Of a DNA stretch of 64,000 bases, positions 1 to 11,541 are shown one piece after another. The DNA is taken from contig CADCSX010000009.1 of assembly GCA_902805475.1 (NCBI GenBank), positions 1,116,001-1,180,000 of the forward strand. The letters run 5' to 3'. The stretch comes from Entonaema liquescens (taxonomy: Eukaryota > Ascomycota > Sordariomycetes > Xylariales > Xylariaceae). The position numbers and the translations under genes are program-made. Each line of letters opens with the position of its first letter. Position 1 is the first letter of the stretch. Below the pieces are notes generated by a model. The model had not been told where the DNA came from. It was given only the letters and a program-made list of their open reading frames with translations, and searched no databases.

Positions 1-1584
1 GGAATAACCGTGGGTAAAGTGTAGTTATTATTTATTTACCAGGTCATCCGGTCCACCTTGAGTGTCTTGAGGATCCTCAAAATCCTGATGATTCTCGGGT
101 TTATTTGTTGAACCAGGACGAAAGGCCATTGATGCCATGGATTTCCCTTTGTATGCAGTCCGCTGACGCGCTCGGGCGAGACTAGTCTTTATTGGCATAA
201 GGGGAAGGCCAAGTGAGGAAATAAGTCTGGAATGTAGAAGAACCGCGGATACTTATCAATAGATAGTAAAATGTGATTTGAGGATTGTTTCCCTAATAGT
301 TTCCCTTTAACCGCACGTGAAGAACAAATACGTGCTTTGTAATGTCTCAAATTTTGGGCAGCTGCCGCGTCGAAATCATCGAAACGTCTTAAGGCTCCAG
401 AGTCACTTGGTCGTTCTTTAGCGCAGAATGCGCTACTATTGGTCACCACTAAACTTTAAACCCGACCCGGGCCTTCCCAAGTTAGTATAATCGGTAAATT
501 TCCGGCTAAGGAGTATGTTATCAGCTACTACTTATCATTCGCTAACACTTGAATGCTTCTCAAACCACTTATCATATCTTCTTATGAGATGCAAAATATC
601 AATAATTATCAAATATTTACTTAAATTTTACGGCATTGTCTATACGTACCGATCCGTATGCTAGTTTCATCGTAATTGACTTACGGCTTGTATGGTGGTG
701 TTGGTAGTGGTGGTGGCTTAGAGAGTGCGTCATGAAGATGGTAACGTAAGTTTGTTTATCATAGGCAATTCAAGAAGAAACCATACCTTTTCAAGGGCAC
801 GATGGTTTCTAGACTATGTACTCATCGTCTTCTGAAATGTTACATGCTTTATTGGTGTCTAGATCTATCGTCATGCCACAGATAGAAACTACCTTGCATA
901 TGCAAATAACTCTCTGAAGGCACATTACCTTATGGATGTTTGCAGCCTTAAATAGACTTCATCTCTGAAGGTTGTCTGACTCTTGAAACCCCAATGGAAG
1001 TACACCTCGTATTTTAAGACACCGAGATCTCAAAGACTGAATCGCACACTTTACGTGTGCCAGTTAATTTAATCCCTATCGCTTAGCACCATACAGGTTA
1101 AACCGTAGTAGGCTTATATGTTATAAGTATCAATCTTCTTATACTACGTAGTTATAGATGCGTTCGCCCATCCCGAATGTGGCGCTGAAGTGATGCGCTA
1201 CTAATACGGCTATCATGTGTTTTATAACAGAGGTCAAGGCTTCGCCGGCTTGGCAAGAGCTCACCAAGGGGGCCATTAATATCGTTAGTAGTACAATTCA
1301 TAGTCCTTTGCACGAGTCTTCGAAAGTTATGTAATATCATATGCGTGTAGACGTGGCAGACGTATTTTCGAGTTAGGTTTAGGTTTAGGAGTAAAATAGT
1401 GTTATAATGCTTGTTAGCTACTTTGTAGTCAAACAATAACTAGCTAAGTGGCAAATGCGTATTTCTTTAAACATCGGTTGCTGTAAAGCTCTATGAGATA
1501 CTCAGCTGTTTAATTTCAAAGTCGCGCCACGTCGGAACCAAGTGGCGTCCGGTAGTGATTCCGGGCCGCGTCTTCAACTTTCAC

Positions 1585-1620
1585 AAGCCATCCAAGCCAT
1601 CCAAGCCATCCAAGCCATCA
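1585..1620. repeat. 9-bp tandem repeat, 4 copies
   Basis: Four head-to-tail copies of AAGCCATCC; the last copy ends in A instead of C. It is intergenic and one of three unrelated 9-bp arrays in the window. Confidence 0.9.
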
Positions 1621-3056
1621 ACTGCGCCGTCGGAACTGGGACTTCGTTTCGTTCATCTACTGTACATTACCTACTTATTAGACGCGTTTAGTCCTCGTAT
1701 CCTGGTGGATATGATAACAACTCACTCTTTTCTCCCTGGACATAGGGAAATGTTATTTATAGCCCCTCAAGGTGTAGCTTCCATGGTGAACACTGTATTG
1801 GATACTGATCTACAGTGTGCCGGATAATCCGTGTGGAGTTTTCCCCAACCTCGCCTAGTTCCATCTTGACCAACTTCCAGCCTCCGGCTTCCTTCGCTAT
1901 CCCATCCCTACACTGTACATATAGACTACGTGTTTAGCATTAAAAACAAACTTGTTCTGGAATTAAAAATGGATTAGTGGCAAAATAGAACTGTTCCACA
2001 TCTTCACGGCGTTAAACGCCGAGATGGCTTAGCGGCTACTGTTACGAGCGATCGTGGTTAAGAACATCCAAAGTTCTACTAGGGTTGATTTCGTAACGTT
2101 CCAGTATCGGAGAAAGCTTGTGCCGGCTGAGCAGCGATTGTCAGGACACATAGAAGTAAGACGTAATCGGCCGGCATTCGCATCTCAGTAGATGAGAATA
2201 AGCTTGACAGAATCAGATCTAATATGCAGTCAAAAGGAGAAGTATGTAGTAGTAGCAACGATAGCTGGAGCATCGCAGCCAAAACTAATGAACCCCGGTT
2301 TTGCCGAATGTAACCAGGAATTGTACTTGTCGACCTAACCTACGTTCATTAGCTAAACGCAACAATGGTGTGTTTTGCAAGGTGGTAAGAACCGTGGCCT
2401 ATTAGGGACGTGGTTTCACAAGCGCGAAGAAAATCCTTCGCCTCCCGCGCGCATAAGGACCTCCCCAGGTAGGTTGCCAACACCCTGGGTCAGGATTTGT
2501 TTGAGAGTGCCGAGCAGAACAGCCGCACACGTCGACGTTTCCACGCACGTACCCACGGCGGATGGAGTGGCCGAGACGTCTAACTAGTCCTGAAATGCAG
2601 CCTCGTGGTTCGAGGCATTGAGGCTCTTCTATTTCGAGCATAGACGGAGGACTTAAAAGCTTGTAAACATGACACCATCTATCGTCCTCGACACGGAATG
2701 GGAACCGCACCGCATTTTATTTGGGCAGGAGACTGGTTGGACCGGAAGCGGTTGGATTGGACGAGACGCAATATGATGATCCAGTGAATTCAACTGGCTC
2801 CATGTGCGAAGGGTATCACCATATCGTATATTTTGGTGCAGCTGACGACAGGGTGCCGATGCACAGTTCAGGAGCTAAGGTGGACACTGGCCAAGGACTT
2901 CGTTCGGCTTGTAGTTTGTGGAGGTTTCTTTCTGCAATCCCTCGCTCCAGATCCAGATCGTCTTAATTCTCCTTGTCTTTTAAAGGCAAACCGGGAGCAA
3001 CAGGAAGAACCCGAACGAGAAGGCCCACAAGCCGAGAAGGACTATTGAGGTGGCCG

Positions 3057-3125
3057 GCTTTTCCACCTTTCCACCTTTCTACCTTTCCACCATTTGCATC
3101 TTCGCATCTTTCCACCTTCCACCTT
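3057..3125. repeat. Degenerate TTTCCACC tandem repeat
   Basis: A pyrimidine-rich stretch with about six imperfect copies of an 8-bp TTTCCACC-type unit. No coding function is visible. Confidence 0.7.
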
Positions 3126-4598
3126 AGCTCGGCTTTCTTTTCAAGGTCGAGATGCGAGGCCGGGCCCTAGGTATCCTTCCTCTCGGGGCTCCGAGGGTTA
3201 GCTCAAAATCCCCGAGCACTATGTTTGCGACGCACGGTGTTGCATTAGAACCAATCGGATCATTATATACCACAAGTAGAAGGATAGATCGAGCTTGTAA
3301 GCATAAAAGCATTAAAACAGTAAAACAGTAAAAACATTGAGCATTGAAACATATATTGATCTAGGAGTGACGCGGTCCTACGTATCTGCAGTTAACCGTT
3401 ATAGGCCGGTCGCCATGTCATCAACTCACTGCCTCAACATGAGATTGATGAATGGTGGAGTTACAGTTGGATCAGACACAGGGGGGGGATGCTTGGAAGA
3501 CATAGGGGACCTTTAGGTGGGCTAAGACTGATAAGGTTGATACCCCGCCATTGAGAAAGCGGGTAAGCACAGTATTATAGGTACGGTATCCTGTACATGT
3601 AACTTGAAGTCTTTAACAAGTCAGCATAGAATGGAACATTGATTGAAGCCATTTGCTTACAGGTGCAGCATAAGTTAATAGTGTACATATAGGTATGTAT
3701 CAACCGAGTCTCGCATGTAAATAGTTAAGTGATATTTTTTTGAGGTATATATCATAAATCATAACTTAGGTATCTAAGTAGGTATATACCTAGGTGTATT
3801 CGTTGTGTACCTACCTATGCTTTACCACATAAACTCGTTCAACTGCTACAGAGGCAACTACCTGTATCAGCTACAACGTGATTTCCATCCGATGCATTAA
3901 ATACATACCCGGACTTACCTAACGCCTTGCTTAACGTTAGGTGCATATAGTGCTGTACAGGTAAGGGCAACTCTTTCTTAAAGAAGGAGAGGAAAAAAAA
4001 AAAGACTCAAAAGTCTACATGCAGTTAGCCACCTTGAAGCGGCTTAAGTTCTGCCCCGCCGTACTTGGCTGTACTTGGCCATACTAAATTGATAGTAGAT
4101 TTACAGTACAGGTACCAGCCACCGTGCGAGCCCTACTAAAAGAAGACTTAGTGGGACCAAATAGACGGTTCTCTATTGGCCTCGTGGTCCTTACCCATGT
4201 CCTATCTTGTATCGCCATCCCATGATTCTTGCAGGACTGTCAATCCGTGATTGGCCGCAGAGCTGCATGTTGCAGGTGGAGCAAGGACGCCAGCGTTATC
4301 CTTCTCACCGCCAGTTTCCCGTGTCTCCTCACACAATCTCATGCCTCCTCTCCATTGCCTTCAAGGGCGCCTCCCCGTCGACATCCTCGATCTCACTCGA
4401 CCATCCACCGCAAAATCTTACCTCCTCCACAACCAGACCTTCCCTCACCCCCCCTTTCCTATCCCCAGAGCTGCCCATCGGCGCCGCCAGGGAATTTCAC
4501 GAAAGAGCGGTGTCGTCTCTGCTTGACAATAATACTAGCGGAACTCGTCCCAGATCCCCCAGTTGAATTCTCCTCCCTTTTCTTGACTTCTGACGACA

Positions 4599-4766
4599 AT
4601 GACCCTCGATTTCAATGCCGCCGGGGGATGCCTTGTTGGACTTGACCACATTCGACCAGCGGGAGCGTTATCCGTACACCACTACAGCACCCAGCACCAA
4701 TCCCGCCCTTTCGGCTACAGCAATGGCTCCTACTCGTCCCTCGGGTGCCTGGCCGATGCCTCTTGA
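4599..4766 (+). other. Upstream ORF overlapping the start of the Zn-cluster gene
   Basis: This is a 55-codon ORF. Its ATG (4599) has A at -3 and comes before both candidate starts of the transcription factor (4615 and 4723) in another frame. Its stop at 4764-4766 lies past both. It could be a translational control uORF. It could also be the true N-terminus if the assembly has frame errors here. Nothing in its sequence is recognisable. Confidence 0.4.
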
Positions 4767-7113
4767 TATGGCCGCTCCCCAGAACGCAAATTCGAGCAAT
4801 GTACACTCGCCTGTCGAGTCACCAGCACAATCGCAATCGCCCGCGCAACAGACTGCGAGTCCACTGCAGCATTCGCCTTACCAGAGTGCTCCTCCGCAGA
4901 CTCACTCTCCCCCGCTTCTGACCGACTGGACATTGCTTCAGCACCAACAGCAGCACCCGCCAGTTCAGGAGCTAGGCCATTATATGCAGGATAACCAGAC
5001 TCTGATACCCTATCCTTTTGCCGCAAATTACCAGACGAACGCCATCGGTTATTTGCCTTCGGCTGCGCAAGCGACGCTTGAATCTGCAATGCCCATGGAA
5101 CAGCAGGGCTTTAGCAACGTCTCGCCCATCGAGGACCCTCGGGCGATGCAGCAGTGGGATGGTATGGGAATGGGGAATTGGCAGGATTTCGGGACTACTT
5201 TGCAATTCCCGTCCGACGGACTACCGCGCTTTGGAAGCCTAGGGAGCCAGTCTCCGACCGGGACATATTTGGAGGTATTATCTCTGCCGGGATCTAGTGA
5301 TAACGGCTGGACTCATGTCGAGATGTACCAAAATTACGATTCGTATCAGCAAGCGCAGGCGCAGGCACAGGCCCAGAACACGGCTATTTTCAACCCCGGC
5401 CAGACGTTGCACTTGAGGACGAACTCGGACGCCTCTCATTCGGATGGAAGCGGGCAGCGCACTGACTTCAGCAGTAGTAGTTTCGAGGATATCTCGTTCA
5501 ATTACTCTCCGTTTTCTCCCGCGTCCGATACGTACTCGGACCCGTCTAGCCACCGAAATTGCTTCCACGGTGATAGTCACCATTCTCACGAAATTATTAG
5601 CCCTGCCGCTGCCGTCGAGCCGGTGCCTATTAAAGCGTCGACCTCGAGCCGCCCCAGCCCTGCTAGTGGATCAGGTGTCGCGTCGCCGCCGCACAACAAC
5701 CCTCGTAGAAACTCAGGCCCCAAGAGTAAGGGCGCAATTACCAAGTCTACCAAGTCGGTCGTAAGGAGGACTTCTAATGGGAAGAAAGATGGTACGGTGG
5801 AGAAGAAGGTGGGACGCCGGAAAGGTCCGCTTCTCCCCGAGCAGCGGAAGCAAGCTAGCGAGATCAGGAAACTTCGAGCTTGCCTTCGGTGCAAGTTCCT
5901 CAAGAAGACTTGTGATAAGGGCGAGCCTTGTGGTGGTTGCCAGCCTTCGCATGCCAGACTTTGGCAAGTTCCTTGCACCCGTATCGATATCAAGGATATT
6001 GGCTACTTCATGAAGGACTGGAAGGCAGATTACGAACGACATCTGAGCCGTGGCGTTTCCGTCTACAATGTGAAGGGCTTTGCGCAGAAGGAGAGTCTCA
6101 TGTGGATTACCCACGGCTACGGTTTTTGCCTACCCGTTATGGTTCGCGAGGTTTTCGTTGCGGATGACAGTTGTTTCCAGGTTGACTGGGTCGAATCTTA
6201 TCAAATTGACCAGGAGCCAATTGAGTTTGAGCTCAAGACCGAGAGACTGGATGTTGGAAACGGTGGTATCCGTCCGGAAGCGCTTGCCGAGTACCTGGAT
6301 AAGCACATTGAGAATGGCTTCGAAAACTTTATTGACGACCACTTCGAAGGTACTCCTTTTATTACGGAAATTTTCAAGACTGCCTACCGTTTCTACACCA
6401 AGGAGAAGTTACCAGTCCTACGTAAGGCTTTGAAACTAGTGCTGGCCTACAACCTTACCCAGCACATCACGCTAGTCGAGCAGCAAGGCTCAGAGCAAAC
6501 CTTGGAAGGCCAGATCGATGACGAAGACTCCAAGTACTTCGGAAAATATGTGGCACCCGTCATGATTAACTTCCAAATCAAGTGTGCTATGGCTGATATG
6601 TGGCGTGAGCTACAGAAGGATATTCTGGAGGAGCTCTCGGCGCTGTACTCCAGCGTGTACAGCGGTGACCGTCTGAAGAACTGGCCCACTATCTTCATGC
6701 TTGCTTCTATACTTCTAGCTGTTTGGGAAGAGATGCAATTTGACTGCCATTACCGCGTACCCGACCCAGTGGCGGTTGAGAAATTCTGCACTGACATGGA
6801 GAGCACACCGGTTGGTGTCATCACTGGACTGTTCCACGCCATCTCCCAGAAGCTTCCGGCTCTGATTGACTGGGATACTGAGCGCCACGGTCATCTGCTC
6901 AACAACAACGTTGCTGTATGCGAAGCTATGACTGAAGTACGGCAGCATGTTCTTAAGCACGGTAAGAATATTATACTTACAGATTATCTGACATCCGCTA
7001 ATATGATAACAGAGACATATCTGAGGTCCAGACACACGTCGAAGTTTGACCGATACGACTTTGATTCATTGTCGAACAAGTTCCTATCTAAGCTGGTCAT
7101 CAAGGCCAACTAA
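4615..7113 (+). CDS. Zn(II)-cluster fungal transcription factor
   Basis: A predicted nuclear DNA-binding regulator with unknown targets. The first 350 residues are low complexity (Gln, Ser, Pro), as in activation regions. A basic stretch precedes a six-cysteine cluster at residues 423, 426, 433, 439, 442 and 454. The spacing is C-X2-C-X6-C-X5-C-X2-C-X11-C; the last spacer is longer than the usual 6-9. The C-terminal half is globular and probably regulatory. An intron at 6962-7012 (GTAAGA, CTAAT branch point, AACAG) is 51 nt with no in-frame stop. Spliced protein is 815 residues, unspliced 832. Start choice is uncertain: ATG 4615 opens the frame but has T at -3, while ATG 4723 (Met37) has a better context. 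ATG 4599 lies upstream in another frame. Confidence 0.85.
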   Translation: MPPGDALLDLTTFDQRERYPYTTTAPSTNPALSATAMAPTRPSGAWPMPLDMAAPQNANSSNVHSPVESPAQSQSPAQQTASPLQHSPYQSAPPQTHSPPLLTDWTLLQHQQQHPPVQELGHYMQDNQTLIPYPFAANYQTNAIGYLPSAAQATLESAMPMEQQGFSNVSPIEDPRAMQQWDGMGMGNWQDFGTTLQFPSDGLPRFGSLGSQSPTGTYLEVLSLPGSSDNGWTHVEMYQNYDSYQQAQAQAQAQNTAIFNPGQTLHLRTNSDASHSDGSGQRTDFSSSSFEDISFNYSPFSPASDTYSDPSSHRNCFHGDSHHSHEIISPAAAVEPVPIKASTSSRPSPASGSGVASPPHNNPRRNSGPKSKGAITKSTKSVVRRTSNGKKDGTVEKKVGRRKGPLLPEQRKQASEIRKLRACLRCKFLKKTCDKGEPCGGCQPSHARLWQVPCTRIDIKDIGYFMKDWKADYERHLSRGVSVYNVKGFAQKESLMWITHGYGFCLPVMVREVFVADDSCFQVDWVESYQIDQEPIEFELKTERLDVGNGGIRPEALAEYLDKHIENGFENFIDDHFEGTPFITEIFKTAYRFYTKEKLPVLRKALKLVLAYNLTQHITLVEQQGSEQTLEGQIDDEDSKYFGKYVAPVMINFQIKCAMADMWRELQKDILEELSALYSSVYSGDRLKNWPTIFMLASILLAVWEEMQFDCHYRVPDPVAVEKFCTDMESTPVGVITGLFHAISQKLPALIDWDTERHGHLLNNNVAVCEAMTEVRQHVLKHGKNIILTDYLTSANMITETYLRSRHTSKFDRYDFDSLSNKFLSKLVIKAN

Positions 7114-9952
7114 AGCACTCCGTTGCTGCCGTGACCTAATGATTGGGCTACGTACATATTAGAAACGCTTTTATGGACGAGCGTAGATTTTGATTTTTCC
7201 TTTTTTGAAATTTGGTCTTTTTTTTATTTTTATTTTTTCTTTTGTTCAGATTGATGGATACATTTAGCGACGGCGTTGTTTGAGGATATGATCTTATCAT
7301 CATGACCTATCACCACTTATCGATCAACATACCTTCTTCTTTTCTCTCCTTACGGCTGGTCACCGCCAATTGACGCATGCGATGTTTTACGCCATGTTAC
7401 TCAAATCTTTACGACCTTTTTAACGGCTGATTCGACGACTGTATGACTTGGAATTATGTTGATCGTTATCACGCGCGAGCACCAAAAGCGGTTCGATGGC
7501 TCATGGTTTTATGAAATGGAAAGAAGCTACGGATTTACGTACACACAAGACAAATGCAGTTACGTTCAACAGCATAGATTACATATACATGGCTTACGGT
7601 GTCTGATAGATCCCACAAGGGTCCAGGCAACCTTTATGAATTACTAGATGGGTAAAACGAATGGGGGTGGGATCCGTCGCTCTCTCTCTGGAGCAGGGAT
7701 TATGATTATGGCCTGTTTGTATCTGCTTAGGACAGAAGAGATACGAACATAAATGGATAATTAAATACGTTTCATTTGATGATTTTAACTAAGCAAGAAT
7801 AACAACCAAAGAGAAGTTTAGATTGGATTCCATGTCATCTTGACCCTACCTACTACTTATTGTGCTGAGTGAGCGATTTTGTGCCCAAAAGTTGTCCCCC
7901 TATGCGGGCTTCACCGCATACTGCCAACGGATTTGCAACCCCCCCTACAACCGTAAGCATCGCAATACAACTCTACGTTAGTAGGTATTGGCCGACACCG
8001 CTGTCATTATATATTCTCTTGGGTTCTGTAAGGGGGGTCACAAACAGTTCCAATCGTTCCACTGCTGTCTCTTTCAGGACTCATTTATTGATTCGGGGTT
8101 GTGGTATCATAAGATTGTGTGTAAGCTAGGTTGTACCTCAAATCAAGACTTTGAATGAGACCCGAGTATCACCGTCTAGATCTATATGAAAAAAAAACCA
8201 TTGCCTTCAGATGAAGAGCGAGGAATGGTTATATATTTGATGACTCCTTTTATACAGTATGTAATGCGATTCTAGGAAGTATTCTACGATCACGATCGCC
8301 TCATTGATCGCCTCATTGTTCACCGCTCGATGTATCGAATTGGACCCTGTCGGGGATAAATACGACCTTGACGGCGAGCTAGTATGACGTTGGTTAAAGA
8401 ATACCGGGCTAGGGGACACCGTATCGAAAAAGGGCCCCCGCACTCTTACAAAAATGGCTTGGTTCAGTTGCGCCAAGTGGAGAGCAAAGAATCGACGGCG
8501 TCGTCGTGAATTGGATAATCGTAAGTGTTTTTTATCTGAAGATGGTTCTGTACTCGGCGTTGAACTAATAGTGTAGTGAATTGATGTATCAGGAATAAGT
8601 GATATCCATGGCATGATGGCCTAATTCAGCGATCAGCATAGGAACATACACTCACTACCTACACTAAGCCTCCCCGACATTCGGCTCGCTCCGGAAATGT
8701 AGATCACAGTAGCCTCAGAAAGGGGCAGAAAGAAGCTATTGTCTAGTTAGCTAGTTACGTATGCGTATGCGTATGCGTAGTAGCGTGCGATCAGCTATAG
8801 ATCACCTCAACGATTTCAGGTGCCAAATACAGTAATTCTTACAAGAAGTAGAGTTGAACAACTAATCGATGAGAATTATCAAACCAGTATCGTCGCGCCA
8901 TTAATTACCCATTTTTCGTTTTCCTGTTTCGGTGTTTGGCTAATATAATTGGTACTTTGTGATTAATTCTCTTATCTGGACCCCTGAGCCACATGACGTA
9001 GAGTAGATAGATAACACGGCCATTTCGCAATAGCGTCAGAAAGAGTGATGATTGTGTAAGTACCATATCACCAACATGAAGCGACACGCTTCCTCACTTA
9101 CTAAAGACCATGTTATTATATCTTCAGATGGAACATTGAAATTATCTTTGGAACCAACTCTATATTAAAATGAGGTTTGTAGGACTTATTGCATGTTCTA
9201 GCTTGTAGGAATCCTTTGTGAGATAATTTCCCTGTCAAGTATTTATTTTAACAGTATTCCAGCTGAATCATCACTGTTTGGATGTTTACCCATTGAATAA
9301 GTACTTAACCCCATCTGTGATATCTCACTGTTTACTTAGGTAGGTAGTTGAAGAGCGAATTATCAATCTTCAAAGAAGTAGAAATTTGGTTACTAAGGCT
9401 TGCTTTATTCTGTGGCTGGGAAACGGAGCTGACGAAACTCAGTCCGGGATTATCAAGCAACGGGCAATAACAACGCCTGTAACGCCTGTAACGCCTGTAA
9501 CGCCTGGAAGTTTGCCCCCAGGGTACTCACGGTACGTAACTCTGTTAGAACGTACCTGTCACTTCCTGAGACTACTGGCGGGGTCCAGCCAACTTCTGGC
9601 GCTTTCCTCCCCCGCTATCAGTGGTGGCTACCGATGATTCACCTCTTGGATCAGCTGGGCAACTGAGACCTGATTGGTTCCCTAGGTACCCCACGCCTCC
9701 TTCCCATTCCCAAGGCTTCCATTCAGGTCACTGCGCCTCCAGCTGTCCGTGTTCGTTTGCCGCTCCTCCAATTCTCTATTTGAACCCAAACCTGCCAACC
9801 TTTTCTTCCTCCTTTCATCTTCCCTTTTACCACAATTTACCATCAACAATTTTCATCGTTGACGAGATATCATCCATCTGTTCTTGATACCCCAAACTGA
9901 CCATCAACCAAGAACTCATCCTTCCCGATCTATCCGTATTACTCCCGACAAG
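7114..9952. other. Intergenic region
   Basis: No supportable gene. It begins with the T-rich 3' flank of the transcription factor gene. It includes a doubled 12-bp unit GATCGCCTCATT near 8290, a GCGTAT repeat near 8760, a 9-bp array at 9472-9507, and a C/T-rich leader before polyubiquitin (about 9700-9860). Confidence 0.6.
9472..9507. repeat. 9-bp tandem repeat, 4 copies
   Basis: Four head-to-tail copies of AACGCCTGT (last base G in copy 4), about 450 bp upstream of the polyubiquitin start. Confidence 0.9.
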
Positions 9953-10929
9953 ATGCAGATCTTCGTCAAGACCCTCACTGGCAAGACCATCACCCTTGAG
10001 GTGGAGTCCTCCGACACCATCGACAACGTAAAGTCGAAGATCCAAGACAAGGAGGGTATCCCTCCTGACCAACAGCGATTGATTTTCGCCGGCAAACAAC
10101 TCGAGGACGGTCGCACTCTAAGCGACTACAACATCCAGAAGGAATCCACCCTCCACCTCGTCCTTCGTCTACGTGGTGGCATGCAAATCTGTAAGTTGTT
10201 TTCTATCGTGATGCACAATTATTTACAACATGCTAACAATTGAAAATAGTCGTCAAGACCCTTACTGGAAAGACCATTACCCTCGAGGTCGAGTCTTCAG
10301 ACACCATTGACAATGTAAAGTCGAAGATCCAGGACAAGGAGGGTATCCCTCCCGACCAACAGCGACTTATCTTCGCCGGCAAGCAGCTTGAGGACGGCCG
10401 AACCCTATCCGATTACAACATTCAGAAGGAGTCTACTCTCCACCTTGTCCTTCGTCTCCGTGGTGGTATGCAGATCTTTGTGAAGACTCTGACCGGCAAG
10501 ACCATCACGCTTGAGGTTGAATCGTCAGACACAATCGACAACGTCAAGTCTAAGATTCAAGACAAGGAAGGAATTCCTCCTGACCAACAGCGACTCATCT
10601 TCGCTGGTAAGCAATTGGAGGATGGCCGAACCCTCAGCGACTATAACATCCAAAAGGAGTCTACTCTTCACTTGGTCCTCCGACTACGTGGTGGTATGCA
10701 GATCTTCGTCAAGACCTTGACCGGAAAGACGATCACTCTGGAAGTTGAGTCATCGGACACGATTGACAACGTCAAGAGCAAGATCCAGGACAAGGAGGGC
10801 ATTCCACCCGACCAACAACGACTTATCTTCGCTGGTAAGCAGTTGGAGGATGGCCGCACTCTGAGCGACTACAACATCCAGAAGGAGTCGACACTGCACT
10901 TGGTGCTCCGTCTCCGTGGTGGACAATAG
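9953..10929 (+). CDS. ubi4: Polyubiquitin (four tandem ubiquitins)
   Basis: Encodes four head-to-tail 76-residue ubiquitin units plus one C-terminal Gln, 305 residues in all. Deubiquitinases cleave such precursors after each Gly-Gly to give free ubiquitin; the extra residue blocks conjugation of the uncut chain. Each unit starts [10 protein letters not shown] and ends LRLRGG, with Lys48 and Lys63 present. One intron (10191-10249, GTAAGT, TGCTAAC branch point, ATAG) splits the Phe4 codon of unit 2, so the frame looks broken if left unspliced. Exons are 9953-10190 and 10250-10929. Codons vary between units although the protein is identical, as expected for an old array under purifying selection. 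The UBI4 type is usually stress-induced, but I see no clear heat-shock element. Confidence 0.98.
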
Positions 10930-11541
10930 GCGCTTCACGATAGTGGAGTATGACGACATTTGCACGAATAGGCGTTTAATGGGATTGGCCCCGGATTAGG
11001 CTCTTGGGCCTCGGCATCAATCAACATACCGTAATGATCACACAAATGCATCATTTTTAGATTGATGCTGAATATGAATATACCAAATTCATTGACTTCT
11101 TAAACTACGTTTTTCGTAATTGTGACATGTGATACGAGATCTCGAATGTTGTAGTTAATGATCGTACCTGCGCTATCATCATTAGTAAAAACCAATTCCA
11201 CTAGGTTAGAGTGATAACCATAAGTGTTTAGGCGTAATTATACTGGGCACTATACTATGTACCTAAGGAAAAAGATGTCTAGCGAATCGAAAGGAACGTT
11301 TGCGCTTCCGCTTTTCAAAAACTTACAACTCAGCCATTTTTAATAACATTTCCAATACAGACTCCTCTACTTGCTTTAACAATGGGAACAACTTATTACT
11401 ACGACCGACAACGGGAATTTCATAGTTTTACTACTTTGGCGAATCGCATCGCTGTTTTGCCACATGAGTTGGCTCAACTTCCAATATATGCATATGGATG
11501 ATTTGATCGTTAAGTCCGGCGCATTCTTAAAGACATAGGCT
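10930..11541. other. Intergenic region between polyubiquitin and ETP1-like gene
   Basis: This is the 3' flank of polyubiquitin and the promoter of the next gene. No ORF or repeat of note is seen. Confidence 0.6.

Larger units (their letters stand above)
1..4598. other. Gene-poor intergenic region
   Basis: I find no supportable gene here. The open frames are short and have no recognisable domain. The stretch holds a 4-copy 9-bp tandem repeat near 1585, a pyrimidine-rich stretch built on TTTCCACC near 3060-3125, and a run of nine G at about 3481. From about 4300 it becomes C/T-rich, which looks like the transcribed leader of the following transcription factor gene. Confidence 0.6.

Noticed and set aside
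1372..1390. Telomere-like TTAGGTTTAGGTTTAGG
   Set aside because: Only about three imperfect units, inside the window and not TTAGGG; probably chance.
2560..2635. tRNA-like A/B boxes (TGGCCGAG and GGTTCGAGGC)
   Set aside because: GCCTCG-TGGTT-CGAGGC folds as its own hairpin and not as a T-arm; no acceptor stem pairs. A decayed SINE is possible but not supportable.
8454..8576. 40-codon ORF with an Arg run and a possible GTAAGT intron
   Set aside because: Too short, with no promoter pattern or recognisable homology.
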